From the NCBI GenBank assembly GCA_022578965.1, contig MU400559.1:186001-250000 (forward strand): a stretch of DNA of 64,000 bases. The letters run 5' to 3'. Made by a program: the position numbers and the translations under genes. Each line of letters opens with the position of its first letter. The stretch's first letter is position 1. This DNA is from Xylaria sp. FL1777. Its lineage: Eukaryota > Ascomycota > Sordariomycetes > Xylariales > Xylariaceae. Below the pieces are notes generated by a model. The model searched no databases and was not told the origin of the DNA. It was given only the letters and a program-made list of their open reading frames with translations. This document shows positions 34,190-47,350 of this stretch, one piece after another.

Positions 34190-35657
34190 CTTCAAGGCCT
34201 ATTGGCATGCTTCAGTGGAACAGATCCCAGCTTGGTACATGTAGTTACCTAGTGGGCAATGATCTTGGCAACAGGGGGTTTGAATTGTCTATGAGAGCGG
34301 CACGCCGTCTCTAAGATTGTAATTGGAGGAGAGACAAAGACTAATTCGAGTTGTACTTACTGGGAGGTTAGGAGGCTGAGAGTTTTGTGGCTCGAATGGG
34401 TTCAGCGGCATGCTGAAATGAGGCGAGGTCGCTGCAGTCGCACAAATCTCATGCGCGCGAAGAGGCGAGATCCATGATGTGGTGACACGGGGGATGAAAT
34501 GGAAGGGTTGGATCGGAGGCGATGGTCAACGAAAGCGGAGGGGTAGAGACGAGCAGGTGAAGTCGGGAGGCTCTAGAATGGGACGCCGGGGTTGCTGTTG
34601 ATGTTGTGGCGTGTTCACGCTGGCTGCTGGCTGGGACATGCAGAAGGCGACTGGTTATCCCTGTAGGCAGGCTGTAGCCCTTCAAGACGACTGAGTGGCT
34701 GATGCACAACTACTAAGCCACCCCCAACTTGGGACCTGAGGTGTTTATATTCATGAGGAGTTTTCGGTAGTTGAGAAAACTTCGCTTACTTAAAGCTTGC
34801 TCTACCGTGTTCGCAAGAACGTGTCGACATAAACTAAACTGGCATGTCTAGATAATGGGCGGCGGCTACAATTTATGGGTCCGAACAATGGAGTTTTCTA
34901 TATTTCATTAGTAGGACTGCCACAATGGCACCTAGCCAATTGAAAGCGGGTACGCTTATATACTGGTAAGTGAAAGTGAAGTTGGTTAGATATGGATTGA
35001 TGTTGTAGAGGAGACGGAGAGTAAGTGTTAGTGTAAGTGTGTAAGTGATAAAGGAGCCGACTGTGAGGGGTTTTATGGCGCTCCCCCCCCTTGTACAATC
35101 CCACACATACCTAGACAGTTAGATAGGATATGGGTTCCGGGTACTCTCAGTGTAGGCATTGTCTGTTTACTTTATACATCTTATTCATAAATATACAATC
35201 TTAAGTATGACTGCTCAAGACAAATGATTAATAATGAGCTAAGTTAAGTTGAGTTGAGGAAAGAGTGATGTTTTGATGACTTATTATTCACTCTTATCTA
35301 GAGAGTCTAACTTCCAATGTATACTAGCAAATCGCCGAAGTCGATGTTCATATACTTTATCTTCAACAAGTGCAGAGCCGAGAACTCAAGTGCTTGACTG
35401 GTATGTAGAAATGTCTAATCTATCTAGTCTAATAGGTCATATTTTTTCAATTGAGAAGCTCCTCCTTATCAGCCACTGTACTGAAGAATACACGTTGGTA
35501 ACCAACAGTCCGAAATAAAGGCGAAGGTTGCTCACAAGGATCTAAAACAGACATGAAAAGCCCATGACCATACGTGTTAGTGGTAAAGCGTAGATTGCGT
35601 AGATTGACCTTGTAATGGCCGCCCCCTGCCCAAAGCGCCCATCCATCATCCACTCTC
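34190..35657. other. Spacer upstream of F-box gene
   Basis: About 1.5 kb with no supported gene. The sequence changes abruptly at about 35.6 kb from AT-rich spacer to the very GC-rich asparaginase coding block. Confidence 0.5.
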
Positions 35658-37515
35658 CTACGAAGCCTTCCCGGTGCGCTCCTCGACCCAGAGCGCGGCG
35701 CCCGCCTCAGTCAGCAGATCGACGCACCCGCGATTCCCGACCTTCTCGGCGAGGAACAGCGGCGTGTTGTTCTCGCGGTTGCGCACATGAACGCTAGCGC
35801 CACGGACGAGCAGTTCGCGCAGCACCGCGGGCTCGGGGCTCACGGCCGCGAGGTGCACCGCCGTGTTGCCCGCGTAGTCGGCGCGCTGCAGCAGGCCGAC
35901 GCTGCTGCTGCCGCTGTAGGCGGCGTCGCCGTCGAGGAGCTCGGCCACGGTGCGCAGGTCGCCCGCCTGGATGGCGTACCCGAGCCCCGCGAAGGCCGTC
36001 TCGCCGCGCGATAGCGGCCGCGGGCTCTTGGTGCCGGGCCCCGTGCCGGCGGCGGCGGCGTCGTCGAGCGAGCCCTGCGGGTGGGTGAAGGAGGGGCTCG
36101 CGAGGGCCGTCATCTCGCCGCGCAGCGAGCGCGACATGCGCCGGCCCACCTCGGCGGCCGAGAGGTCGGGCAGCGCGAGCAGGTACGAGAGCTTGGTGAG
36201 GGCGGCCTCGCAGGTCAGGTCGTGGCCGAAGACGACGCCGGCCTCGCCGAGCGCGAAGCCCGGCGCGTACAGCGGCGACACGATGCCGCTCGTGCACTGG
36301 CTCACGTTGACGACGACGATGCCGCGCGCCACCGCCGACCGGATGACGCGCGTGAGGCTGCCGTCGACGCCCGCCGGCGCGTTGCCCATGCCGAACGTCT
36401 CGAGCACCAGCCCGCGCAGCTGCGGCACGCGCAGCACGCCGTCGACCATCTCGGGCTTGATGCCCGGGAAGATGCGCAGCGCCGCGACGTGCGCGGTGTC
36501 GAGGTGTGGCGTGACGTCGAAGCGCGCGATGGTCGTCGGCCGCAGCACGAGCCCCCAGTTGACGTCGACGCCGAGGCTCGTGACGCGCGCCAGCGGGTCG
36601 CAGTTGGGCGACGCGAAGGCCTCGAAGGCACTCGCCGACACCTTGGTGCACCGGTTGCCGCGGTACAGCTTGTGGTGGAAGAAGAGGCACACCTCGGGGA
36701 TCACGAAGGTGCCCGCGATGATGAGCGATCCCAGCAGGTTGTCCACGGCGTCCGACTGCAGCGCGAAGATGGACGCCTGCGACCCCGTCAGGATCACCGG
36801 CTTGCCGAGGTCCGTCAGCATGAACGACAGCGCCGACGCCGAGTACGCGAGCGAGTCGGTCCCGTGCAGCACGACGAACCCGTCGTACAGGTGGTAGTTG
36901 GCCCGGATCGCCGACGCGATCGATGTCCAGCCCTCGCTGCTGATCGAGGACGAGTCCAGCAGCGGCGAGAACTCGATCGCTGCATAGCGGATGTGGCGCG
37001 CGTACGAGCTTGGTGGTGTGCGGAGACTGGGTATCGTCACCGTTTTACCATCTTGGACCGCGCTCAGGGTTACTGTTGGATGGAGTGTGTCAGTCGTCTG
37101 TCACTAACACCCATGATCTACCGACGATAGCTTGGAGAGGGATTTGGTCCTCATCGGCTTCATCCTGCGTGCCATTTCAAGATCTTCTCTTATGCGTAAA
37201 AGAGGTCCCAATATATAGATAGACCTTCCCGTGACAAATTACCCCCCTCACTTGAATATGCGCTGCAATACTGCCTGGTTTGTAGGATATAAATCAAGCA
37301 TGGAGAACTTTAGATGTTCACATACCGCTCTCAGACAGATCATTGAATGACGGCCGTGGCGCCATCGCATGTTTCAGGAAGCCGTTCACTGGCACCAGCC
37401 CACTCGCCGATGGTTGCATGCATATTGTGCCCCCGGTGATGATGAGAAGAATTCTAGACTCGGGATACGTCTGGGTAGATGTTCCATCTGTGGGAATGTT
37501 TGGGAAACTCCCCAT
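35658..37515 (-). CDS. Type I L-asparaginase with ankyrin repeats
   Basis: About 534 aa from exons 37515-37326 and 37072-35658 (253-nt intron, donor GTATGT, acceptor CAG, phase 1). The asparaginase core shows ITGGTI (first catalytic Thr, T30), VLHGTDSLAYSASAL (second Thr-Asp, about 135-136), TGSQ, EVCLFFHHKLYRGNR and VDVNWGLVLRPTTIARF. The C-terminus (about 410-534) has ankyrin repeats (YAGNTAVHLAA, NRENNTPLFLAE), as in human ASPG. It hydrolyses asparagine to aspartate and ammonia. There is no signal peptide after ATG 37515, so it is cytosolic. Exon 2 is strikingly GC-rich with G/C-ending codons, unlike all neighbours. That composition creates 300-350-codon antisense open frames, which I treat as shadows. 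Confidence 0.92.
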
Positions 37516-38970
37516 CGCGTGTAGACCTACGCGGCGAGCGCAAGCGAATAAGAGTACCAAGTATAAAAGGCGTACTCTGGGACCGTTGAGACGGCCGAGT
37601 CCGTGACAGGATAGCGTTCTTCTCAAGTGATGATCTCTTCACATGCGCTCCGGGGTAGCTAGTCTGTTTGCGCGTTGTCTGCCTCTCGTGGATCCAAACT
37701 AGATACTAGCCCCAAGTAACAAAGACTACTTAGTGAAGTGTCGCTCTCTGATTAATCCTTGGAACTGATGTTCTTAGGTATAAATAAGTCTAGGAAGTCC
37801 TCAACCCTATAAATAAGACGATAGACAATGGACCACTGTTGGTGATAAGAGCGTCTATCCTTGTGGACATGGCTTGAATTAGGTCAAACTTTCACTCTTA
37901 TAACCAAGGGATGGTGCGATATCGCACACCAAAAGTTTATGTCTGCAGCTTGCCACCATATACTGAAAACACGGCCCAGCACTTTAAAAAAGAAAAATAC
38001 TCCAAATAGGTGGGATACAAGACCAGCTCTGCTTTGATTACGAATGGCACCGAAGACTAATACTGGCGAGAGGATCGTTTATCTTACGTTATGAGAGGGT
38101 AATAAGGGAAAACAGCATCGGAGAGGTCTCCTCTTTATTATCTTAGACTCCAAGAGCAGAGGCGTAAAAAAATCGAAAAATTCCGCGGGACTCCACAGTA
38201 TACTTATGCTAAGCCTAATCAGATGTATTATATACAAAACCCAACATTCAGTGAAAAGGCAATTCTCATGGGGGGTGGCGTATGATACAAGCTCGTTTCT
38301 TATCTATGTTTGTACGGGACAAGCGGCTAGCTATCTAAGGATTATTTGACTGTCAACAAGATATAGATGCGATATGTATTCCCAAATCGGTCTGCGGAGG
38401 AGCTGCTCGGCCAATCAAACTGAACCCTCATTAGACATAGGCTTACCGCAGGTTGGGCTGGCTACGGAATGTATGGAGAGGTGCGTTTGCGGTGGTGCTC
38501 TCTGTAATCCGGATTTCGTAGACAAACTAAAGTCTTGTCTTGATACTGCTTCTGTCTATGTATAGCATCCTATACTAAGGAGACTTCTCGCTCCAATGAC
38601 TGACTAGTTGAGGTTTGCTCACTCTCAAGTCTTGACAAAGCAAAACTGCGAGGAAGCGTATCATTAGCTAACGAGTCGTCTCGCTTACAATGCTTAACCT
38701 TCTATCTCTTTGTTGAAGTCCCCTGGAGCATACGCAAGATAGATCTGTCCATCTAGAATTACTAGTCAGAGACTCATTCTTTTTAGTCCCTTACCAGCCG
38801 GTTTAAGCACAGTGTTCTATTCCCTTTGATGGCTTAAATTTCCATTAGTCCTCTTAGGCTGGTCTTGAATCAAACCCTTGCTCGTCGTTAAATCATACCC
38901 GATAACATTCATGAGATAGGAAAGCCTGAAGCAGTTAGTCGTGTGTCATCCAATTGAAGCTGAAGGGGGC
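37516..38970. other. Spacer between asparaginase and 5-phosphatase genes
   Basis: About 1.45 kb with no supported gene, mostly AT-rich. It contains the asparaginase upstream region and the 3' flank of the inositol phosphatase. Confidence 0.55.
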
Positions 38971-41900
38971 TCACTTTTCCTCATTTGCCTCCTTCATCTT
39001 AAGGTCCTCAAATCGTTGTTGGCAGTCCGCCCACGCTAGAGTGCGCTTCTTGGGCGATATTGTCTTAATAGTGAACTTGAACCGGCCAGTCACGGGTCGG
39101 TGGTCCGACACTCTAACCTCGTGCCGACGGTAATCAAGCTGCTGTATCCTGCCGGACCCTCGATGAAGGAGGCGATCACACCACGCCGGAGACCGTTTTT
39201 TCTCACTGGTGTCATAATTGTCGGTACCTACGTCGTATTTGTAAGTTGGAGCAAACTGAATTGGCATCTCATCAAAAGCTCGTAGTCTGAACATTGGGTT
39301 CCTACGGCGAGCGACTAGCAGCTGGTCGCGCTCGAGTAGCTTGGTGAGATTATTGGCCTTCACCGCATATACCACAGTATCACGTGACATCGTGTCGATG
39401 CGATAGTTGAGGTCACCGTTAAGAAGGCATAGCTCGTGGTCCAAAATCATAGAGCCGTCGCCACCACCAATATAGCTGTCTATGCGGACACTTGGGTCGG
39501 GCTCGACAGGGAGAATTGAGCTATCCAAAATAGCAGCGATGTCGTTGTGGCGCGAATTCGCATGCGATTGTCCCGCGGCAAGATGGCAATTGATAAAGCA
39601 TAAAGATGTGTCATCTACCATGAAACGTATGACGATGGCACCTTTGTTGCCATGCAGGCCACCCATTCCTCGTTTGACCTCGGCACTACTAAGATTTCGA
39701 ACCCGGTCACGAAGCGTTGACTTCACGAAGATGCAGGTGAATAAGCCAACAAGAGTAGCAGTATGGAGCAAGTGGTATAAATGATCGGCGGGCATAAAGT
39801 CGTCGAGACTTCGGACCAGGAAGTCTCTCCAATCCCGATATTGGTGGCTCATCCGTTCTTGGTCCGTGGCGTCCTTCTTTTTCGATTTGAACAATCGCTT
39901 TGCCGTGGCAGTCTTGTCTTCCAAATCAACCAATTCTTGAAATCCAAAAACAAGTATATCTGGGCAATCACTTGACTGTAGGAGATTTTGGATGAATGTA
40001 GCATCAGATTCGGAATATCTGAGGCTATTGGGCGTGGACGCGCCGGCGTTCCAAGTCATGGCCTGGACTCTGATATCTTCAAATGTAGAGTATTGTACGT
40101 CTATTGACTTCATTTCATTTTCTAAAAAGTCGTCCTGGAGAAGACCATCCCATGCCCTGATCATGTTATCTGCGCCGAGTGACAGGACTTGCTGACGACC
40201 AAGCCTATAATAGCTGGCGCGGTCAGCAATAAGCCTCAATGCCGGGCTATCGTTGTGAGCCAGCCAGTCTTTCTTAACGACCCACGGCGAACTTCGAACG
40301 TCGTAGATCGAGACCTTTCCAGTGTTATATGCGGCCCAGACATAGCTGCCCACACCAGCTAGCGAGTTGATCTTGTATGTGCTAATACTCAGAACGCTCA
40401 GGCATGTAAAGTCCTTCTGAGAGTAAATACTAACTTTGCCATCAGAATGACCGAAATAAATTTTGCCAGGATTCGATTTAAGAATGGTTCCGGAGGTGAT
40501 TTCGCCAGTACCTTCCGAGACTAGGGGCCGCATAAGGACTTGTACTTGATTGCTGCCGTCAACCGTAGGTGCGAAGACCCTGATTTCTTTTCCAGTGGCA
40601 TACCATAGTTCTTCCCCTACAATGATGGAAAACGTGTGTCCTTTGGGTAGTCGATATGTCTGATGCGGGCTGTTGTTCAAGTTTGGAATTCCATCGCCAT
40701 CTGGACCCCAAACATGTAATGTACCGCCCTCATCTAGCGTCCACATTTCATTATAATGCCGAAAGATCTTGATGACTTCGTTTCGTCCATGGATATTCGT
40801 CTTATTGCCAATGATCGACTGGGTGGTAACATCAGCTTCCATAACTTCCCCAATATTGTTCCCGATCCATATCCTTGAGCCTTCTTGGTTGACGTTTAGG
40901 CCCGGCTTGAAGGCAACACTCGTAGCTTTGATACCTTCTCCATGAGAAAAGCTCACGAGAATCTCACCATCGTGTAGATTCCACACGCGGGTAAATTGGC
41001 CGCTTGTACACACGTATTCTCCGCAGACATCAAAAATCCTAGTATCATATTTCGTATGAATTTCATGAACTCCTTGTTTTGCAAAGGGCGGCCGCCGATT
41101 GACCCTAGACGCATCGGGGTATGTCGTAGTAATTTGCGCCGTCCCCGACGTGCCTGTCGTCGGAGTGTCGCCGCTGATAGGGGAATTTCCGGCTGCAGGG
41201 AACCTCCTGGGAGGTTCCCGAAACTCCACAGGGGTTCTCTCAGATGTCCGATCTACGGTCATGGACCTGGCATGAGTCCGGGTAGGGGGTGGAAATTGTG
41301 AGGTAGGGGTAGATGATATCCGCTTCGGTTGCTGGGTTGCTACTGCGGTATCGACGGCTATATGGTCGGCTGCTGGAATACCAGCAATACTAGCACGAAC
41401 AGGCCGAGGTGGAGGCTTCATTATCGAGCTAGCCGGAATTTTAGGGGTCAACTCAGCGATCGTCTGTGGGCGCGATGGGAGTGCTGGGCGGTCGTTGATA
41501 GTAGCAGGTAGAGAAGACAGCTTCGCGGGCCCATCCCTTTCCAGCTCTCTCCTTTTATTCGCTATAGTGGGATGAACTGGTGGGGGATCAAACACCACTG
41601 GTACCGTGTTGGTCCTAACCAGGCTGGGAATGTGTGGTGTAGGACGTACCGGGCGAGTTGGCAGCATCGGAGGCGACTCATCATCTTCGGGAACGTTCGC
41701 CGTACTCGGTGGTGTGTTGAAGGGTGAGCGTTGATCTGGCCTCAACTGTGCCGGCTTGGGTTCAAGCTTGGGTGCACTGTCGCCTACAATAGATAGGCGA
41801 GCGCTGGGTTTATCAGCCCTGTTAACAGGGGGTGGCACTGCAGACGAGGTTCTCGCCTCACGTTCCCGTCTTAGCTCCCCGGATCTTCGCGGCGGTGGCG

Positions 41901-42562
41901 GTGAAGGAGGCTGTGGTGAGGCAAGCCGAGGAGATGACCGGCGGCTTTCGAGGCCAGGAGTATTAGGCCGACTAGGTATCTTGAATGGTCGGGACGGAGG
42001 AGTGACAGGTGTCGCGGGAGTCTTGGCAGGATCAGGACTCAAAAGAGCGGCGGCGTCCACTGCAGTTTGAGACAGAGCCCTGCTATTCGGAGGAGAATGA
42101 GGGGGTTCGATCAAGACGGCCGGTGGTCTGACAGGTCTGGGACTCAATGGAGGTGGATGCGCAAGTTGAGTTGGACGCAACGTAGCCGCAGCGGCAGTGG
42201 CATGTTCGTGGGGGCTCGGTAGTTGAGGTTTTGGTCTCCCGGCCTCCAGAAAGGCCATACTCTTCGGTCGAGCGGGGCGAGTGTCGGGTACAGGAGGGGG
42301 TTTCGGTGACGGTGTTCGTTGCCTGGCCGGTATAGGTGTAGTCGGTGTCGTCGCCGTCGCCGTCGCTGCCGATGCCGGCGCCGATGATGGCTCCTCCTTA
42401 GACTTGTTCATGTTCTCAAAGTGAGACAACAAGGACGACACAGGCTTCTGGAGCGATTATTAGAACCTGAAAATACTGAGTTGATTTATCAATAGGCGAC
42501 ATTCTTACAAGGGAAGATGCATCAGGCCCATCTCGGCGGCCATCTTGAGGACGGGACTCCAT
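38971..42562 (-). CDS. WD40-containing inositol polyphosphate 5-phosphatase
   Basis: About 1176 aa from exons 42562-42509 and 42447-38971 (61-nt intron). Residues about 20-440 are Pro/Ser-rich and disordered, with many PxxP motifs (SH3-ligand-like). About 477-800 form a WD40-like propeller (HTKYDTRIFDVCGEYVC onward). The IPPc catalytic domain occupies about 830-1150 with signature motifs GFQELVD (about 852), HLAAGQSHANSRHND (about 971), NGDLNYRID (about 1027), PAWCDRLLHRG (about 1102) and SDHRPVTG (about 1131). It removes the 5-phosphate from PI(4,5)P2 or related inositol lipids, affecting endocytosis and membrane signalling. There is no Sac1 domain, so it is not a synaptojanin sensu stricto. 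All catalytic motifs look intact. Confidence 0.92.
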
Positions 42563-43840
42563 GATGGACGCTTGATTGACTCGAGGCCGCCAGAGTGTGG
42601 CCTCTTCCTACCGTAACACCCTTCTCATGCGATGACGAACTTCCTCGAGCAACCATCCGGACGCAGGAGGGAGTCCGCTATCAGACGTCCAAGCCAAGTG
42701 TAAACCGTCACCGTCAATCGCCAACAGAGAGCTTCGCTGCTGATACAGGCGCAAGCCGTAGAGCTATGTGTACAAGGGCTCAAGAGTGGTGGGGGTGGAA
42801 AGCGGGTGAGAAGGGAGCAGTGCCAAGTAAGACATTGACCTGTAGATGGTGTGTAAGTCGTAGGTCCGAGTGGGTATCTGTGCGATGACGAAATAGCTGA
42901 GTATGCGGGCGATAGTCTTTCTCTGTTCCTGCCTAGCCGTTGCTGGTTTGTGGGACATCTGTTGACGACCAGTGCGATTCGACGACGATACTCAGGATGA
43001 AGGGCGGTGACGCTGAGATGGAGGGATAACAAGCCGGTGGGCTGTGTTGTACACTACCGGAGGTACACTGTTACAGCAGAAGAAGGGCGCATGCAGTTTG
43101 CTACCTAATTCGGGAACTTGAATGGCTATCGAAAGTTTGGTTAACAGTAAGGTTGTATGTACTTAGGTACCGACCTACCTACCCGTAGCTAGAGGTAATT
43201 AGAGGTGGGATACCGGTATTTATTGGCTACCTAGTTCTAATAAGCATGTTTATACAAAATGCCACCGTTAGGTCCCCTCTTTCTCTTATGTTATAGTCTT
43301 TTCCTAGCTTCTTTATGCTGTAGCTAGGTACTCTGATCATGTATGTATACATGTTGCAGCTCTATGTTGGGTTGGTTATACTTCCCTACCTCATCTAATA
43401 GGGCTGTAGGGCACCTGAATGGTACCTTCGTGTTAGGTAGGTAGCTGAGGCAGCTGATGCTGCCTGCCGAGGAATCCCTGGCAACTGTTTAACTGGCCTG
43501 TCTCGCTAATTTTTTTTTTCAGTGCTGCGAATTGGCGTTTTAGCCTCGTCCTCTGTGGATTTTGTTTGGCCGGTTGCCGGCGCTAACATCCACCTGTCTG
43601 ATGGTCCGGGCCTAGCGGCTTGCGGGTGCTGGTGACCCCTGCAAATACTGCGTCAATGGTTGGAAAAAGTGGAAGCTCAGTTACTAACTTACGCAGTACT
43701 CACCTTACCCAAGCTCGACTTTCTTTTTCCGCATCGTTGCGAAGCTATTTAGTATTCTTCAGAATCCATTGGATCGGCTGAATATTTACGCTTTATCAAA
43801 GCTAACAGACTTGACTAATTGAGCTGCTCCATCCTCCACA
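42563..43840. promoter_or_regulatory. Shared upstream region (5-phosphatase / DUF4748 gene)
   Basis: About 1.3 kb between divergent starts. It contains ACCTACCTACC islands (about 43160-43200, 43430-43450) and a poly-T tract near 43510. No gene is supported, although 42625-43032 is open on the minus strand. Confidence 0.5.
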
Positions 43841-44431
43841 ATGAATACAGTATGTGACACCACGAGCCCGAAGCATGCGCTGTAACGAGATAAAAGCCGC
43901 TGACTTCTCTGCTCACTAGGTCAAATCTTTCTGGTGTGTCGATCGTCTTCCACTAGCACACATTTCAAAGTCTAAACACTAACCAGATTGCTCATGCTAC
44001 TAGGGCCGGCTGGGGCTCCCTCTGTGTTGGTATGCTTTGTTCTTCTAGACCTTATTAACTGCGCGCCGCGACATGTTTTTCTTACACGCACATCGCAATG
44101 TGATATAGCTGGCGCGGGTGCCTACTACTTCGCTAAGAAGAGCATCAATGCCGACCGAGCTCAACGATTCGAAGAGACCCAGCGCAAGAAGCGCATGATG
44201 AATTCCCTCGAGCACCCCGAGAACACTCCCACCCAGTCGGCGTCGACGGTGCCTCGAAGCAACGACGCGCCCGTCAGCAATGATTTCGCCGGCTCGCCGA
44301 GTCAGGAGGCGAGCTCCGATCCTGCGCCAACGCGGCATGCTCCTACAACTGAGGGCCAAAGGGTTTTCGAGAAAAGCAAGTACGAAAGTAGTGTGCCTTT
44401 TCAAAGTCCAAAGGGGGATCGCTTCTCGTAA
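43841..44431 (+). CDS. DUF4748-type small protein with micro-exons
   Basis: 123 aa assembled from four exons: 43841-43849 (9 nt), 43920-43933 (14 nt), 44004-44029 (26 nt) and 44109-44431, with introns of 70, 70 and 79 nt, all GT...TAG and phase-consistent. The joined N-terminus MNTVKSFWAGWGSLCVAGAG followed by AYYFAKKSINADR is the conserved DUF4748 pattern: a hydrophobic segment then a basic stop-transfer. This suggests a membrane-anchored small protein, perhaps mitochondrial. The remainder is hydrophilic and Ser/Pro/Thr-rich, probably disordered. Function is unknown. The first three exons encode only 16 residues, so gene finders easily miss them. It is divergent from the inositol phosphatase. 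Confidence 0.82.
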
Positions 44432-45596
44432 GAGTACCCTACTGCATCATACAAGGAGGTTGGACGGTTGTACCCAAGATACGTAAACATGTCGCAAGTC
44501 GGCATGGGGACCTGTACATATAGAAGAGTGTTGATGGGCGGCTTATTGTGAATATCTCAACTTTCCAAAAATTCCCTCCAGGTGCTGTCTTCTCTTCCTC
44601 TGTATTAATGGAACATTAGACTTCCAATGTGTCTACCCGGCGTTTCCAACCCCATATTGTTTTTAAGTGTCGCAGCGTGTCTTACAGGAAGGATCCCCCA
44701 TGTATTTTTACCAGAGTCTTATGGGTTCTATTCGGCTCTAGTTCTTTTTATCGCGCCTCGGAGGACGTTGCTACGGTCGAGGCCATGGATAAGGATGTGC
44801 AGGAGTAACTACTGCTGAAGGCTAGAAAATGTGAATCGGTGAGCTACAACTAGTACGTAACATCTACTCGCGTTAACTAACATGGTCGGACACCTCGGAC
44901 CTAGCTAATATACCTACAGACATGGATAGTTAATTTCTTGTAGTTTATTTGCATCTGACATCCGTATCATACATGATTATTTGTTTCCACTACTTACTCG
45001 GCCTAGATTGATATTTTCGTGCAACTGTACCTCCATAGCTTGATTGCGCATGGGAGAAGGCACTGATGACACCAGCCTATTCTCTACAAAAGACGGCGCC
45101 AAGTTCTTATAGGTCTAACTATAATACAAGCATGCTTAGTACGACTATGTGGAGTGCCTCATAGAGGATATCAAAGATCAAGGTTGAGGGCTTGAGGTGA
45201 TGTTTGTAGTATATAGTTTTCACGATGCTAAGAGTTGGCCTAACAGCCAAACTTGTTCAACAGCGAAATAAATTCCTCTGACAATTAGTAACTACCTACC
45301 TAGGTAGGTACTTAACCAGAGAGTCCAACAATTACTACCTATAAGCGGTAACTAGAATGACTTGCAGGTGGACCGTGCTCAACAGGCACCTTACCTACCT
45401 TAGGTATGTAGCTAGCGTGTACTTAGATCTAGCGTGTCTCTAGCATATGCAACCTAGGTACATAGCTGGTGTAGGAGCGCTGTTAACTTTGACATTTCTT
45501 CTTCAACAATTAACAACTACCACGCATCACACAACACAGGACAACATGCATGCATTCTAGTAGCTGTTGAACCGTTCATATGCAATTCATGTCACG
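44432..45596. other. Spacer upstream of CID gene
   Basis: About 1.2 kb with no supported gene. It ends in several ACCTACCTAGGTAGGTA palindromes (45291-45312 and 45390-45470) close to the CID-protein start. Confidence 0.55.
45291..45312. repeat. ACCTACCTAGGTAGGT palindrome
   Basis: Near-perfect inverted repeat centred on CCTAGG, one of the clearest copies of the dispersed ACCT/AGGT motif. It lies about 285 nt upstream of the CID-protein start codon. Confidence 0.8.
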
Positions 45597-47350
45597 ATGG
45601 CATCACCGCAGCTCGCAATAGCCAAGGTCTCCTTCTCGGCCGTCCTGCTGCGCGCAGACCCGACGTCGTGCCCGCGCACCGAGATCGACGAGTTCCTCAG
45701 CCGGCTCAACGCGACGACTTCGCGATGCTCTCCGTCCAATGTCCAGGTTTGAGCAACACAGCCTCTTGAAATATCGTGTGCGCGCGACAACTAAACGTCG
45801 TAACATAGAAATGCAAGCAATGGATCTTCGCAAATCTAGCCCACTCTCCCGCGAGGGTTGCCGCCATGGCCAAGTATCTGCTCGCCCTGGCCAACTCGTA
45901 CTCTGCCGACCTCGCCACTACTAGAAAAGCCCGGGAGCCGTCGTCGAAACGCAGGCGCCTGCATCTTCTGTATATCCTGAATGATGCCCTCTACCAGGCC
46001 CACTACCGAGACCAGAATATCAGCTTTGCCGCAAACCTCGAGCCTGGCCTGCCAAGCCTCTTACAGAGTGTTGCAGCTTTTCCGAACTCTCCCAAGCATC
46101 ACAAGAAGCTGCTTGACCTCCTTGACCTATGGGAGAAGCACCAGTACTACCAATCCAACGTCATCGACACGCTTCGACAAGTCGTCCGCGATGGGCCACA
46201 CAGTCAAGATCTAATGGCGCCCCTAGAAAACTCTGCTAATGGCTCAACAAACACCAATGCGAGGTCGTCCAAAGACGCCCCATTTATCATGCCAACAATG
46301 CATGGTGATGCTGCCTCGCCCTGGTACGACTTGCCCGCCGCAAATTGGCTACCGGTTATAGAACCCAACTCCACGAGACCCATGAACCCAGAAATGATCC
46401 GGCCACTGCGGTTCGCCTCCGGGCCTGTGGATAAGCAGCTAGTCAAAGCTGTACAAGACTTGCTTGCTGATGTAGACCGACTTTACTCGAAAGAATGCGT
46501 TATCAATGATGATTCTACTGAAGACATAGATCAACTGGGCCAGAGGGTTGTTTTAGACGAGATCACGGGGGAGATTGTAGGGGGGGAGACTTACTACGGC
46601 TGGTCGCGAGCATTTTGCCAAAAGATGAAGCAGCGGAAGAACAAAATTACGTCAAAAAATGGGGGCCGCGATCGTAGCACGTCGCGATCGCCATCACGCT
46701 CATTATCACGCTCACGCTCGCGCTCACGAAGCCTGTCTCGAGGGTCGTCGCGGCCAGCTTTCAAGCGCCGCCGGATATCACGCTCGCCAGAACCAGAGCA
46801 AAGCAGAAGTCCTAGCAGAAGCAGAAGTTACGACCGCGGCAGAGAGCGTAGCCGAGACTGGCAGCGACGCAAGTCATACGACAGTTCAAGGTCATTATCA
46901 CGATCACGCTCACGGTCTCGATCTCGATCTCGGGGACGTAGCCCTCCGTCGGCAGCGAGACAGAGACCCTACATCAAGTCTCCGAACCCACCCAACCCCG
47001 GGCCCAACCTCGTACCCAATCCACAGTTTCCTCAACCCAATTTCATGCAGCAGGGCTTCTCATCAATGCCTCCTGATTTCAGCCAGTTCCCCGTCCCACC
47101 CCCGCCCCCGCCTAATTATCAGGGTCCGTGGCCTCCACCGCCACCTCCGCCTCCCGCCGGCGGTATGCCACCAAACTGGATGCCACCTATGCCTAACATA
47201 AGCGGAGGATGGGGTACACCGCCTCCACCGCCCCCGCCGCCGCAGCACCACGGCGGCGGTGGATATCAACAGTACGGACGAGGTGGACGAGGAGAGTATC
47301 GCGGCGGGGGTTATCGAGGCGGTGGGTGGAATAGGGGACGGGGATGGTGA
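45597..47350 (+). CDS. CID-domain SR/RGG RNA-processing protein
   Basis: About 563 aa from exons 45597-45746 and 45809-47350 (62-nt intron, phase 0; the junction reads NVQ|KCKQWIFANL). The N-terminal CID-like domain (residues about 1-145; KYLLALANSY, RRRLHLLYILNDALYQA) would bind the phosphorylated RNA polymerase II C-terminal tail. An RS-dipeptide region spans about 335-440. A Pro-rich region (about 450-535, PPPPPPNYQG) and a C-terminal RGG/GGG tail (about 537-563) follow. The layout is like SCAF/CHERP-type proteins linking transcription with splicing or 3'-end processing. No SURP or RRM is seen. Nuclear location is inferred from the RS domain. Confidence 0.85.

Noticed and set aside
35950..37130. 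Antisense open frames of 315 and 349 codons opposite the asparaginase
   Set aside because: They are Arg/Ala/Gly-rich shadows created by the GC-rich codons of the real gene and show no domain.
37318..37626. Leu-rich signal-like extension upstream of the asparaginase start
   Set aside because: The extension has no ATG in frame; the first ATG is 37515, giving a cytosolic protein.
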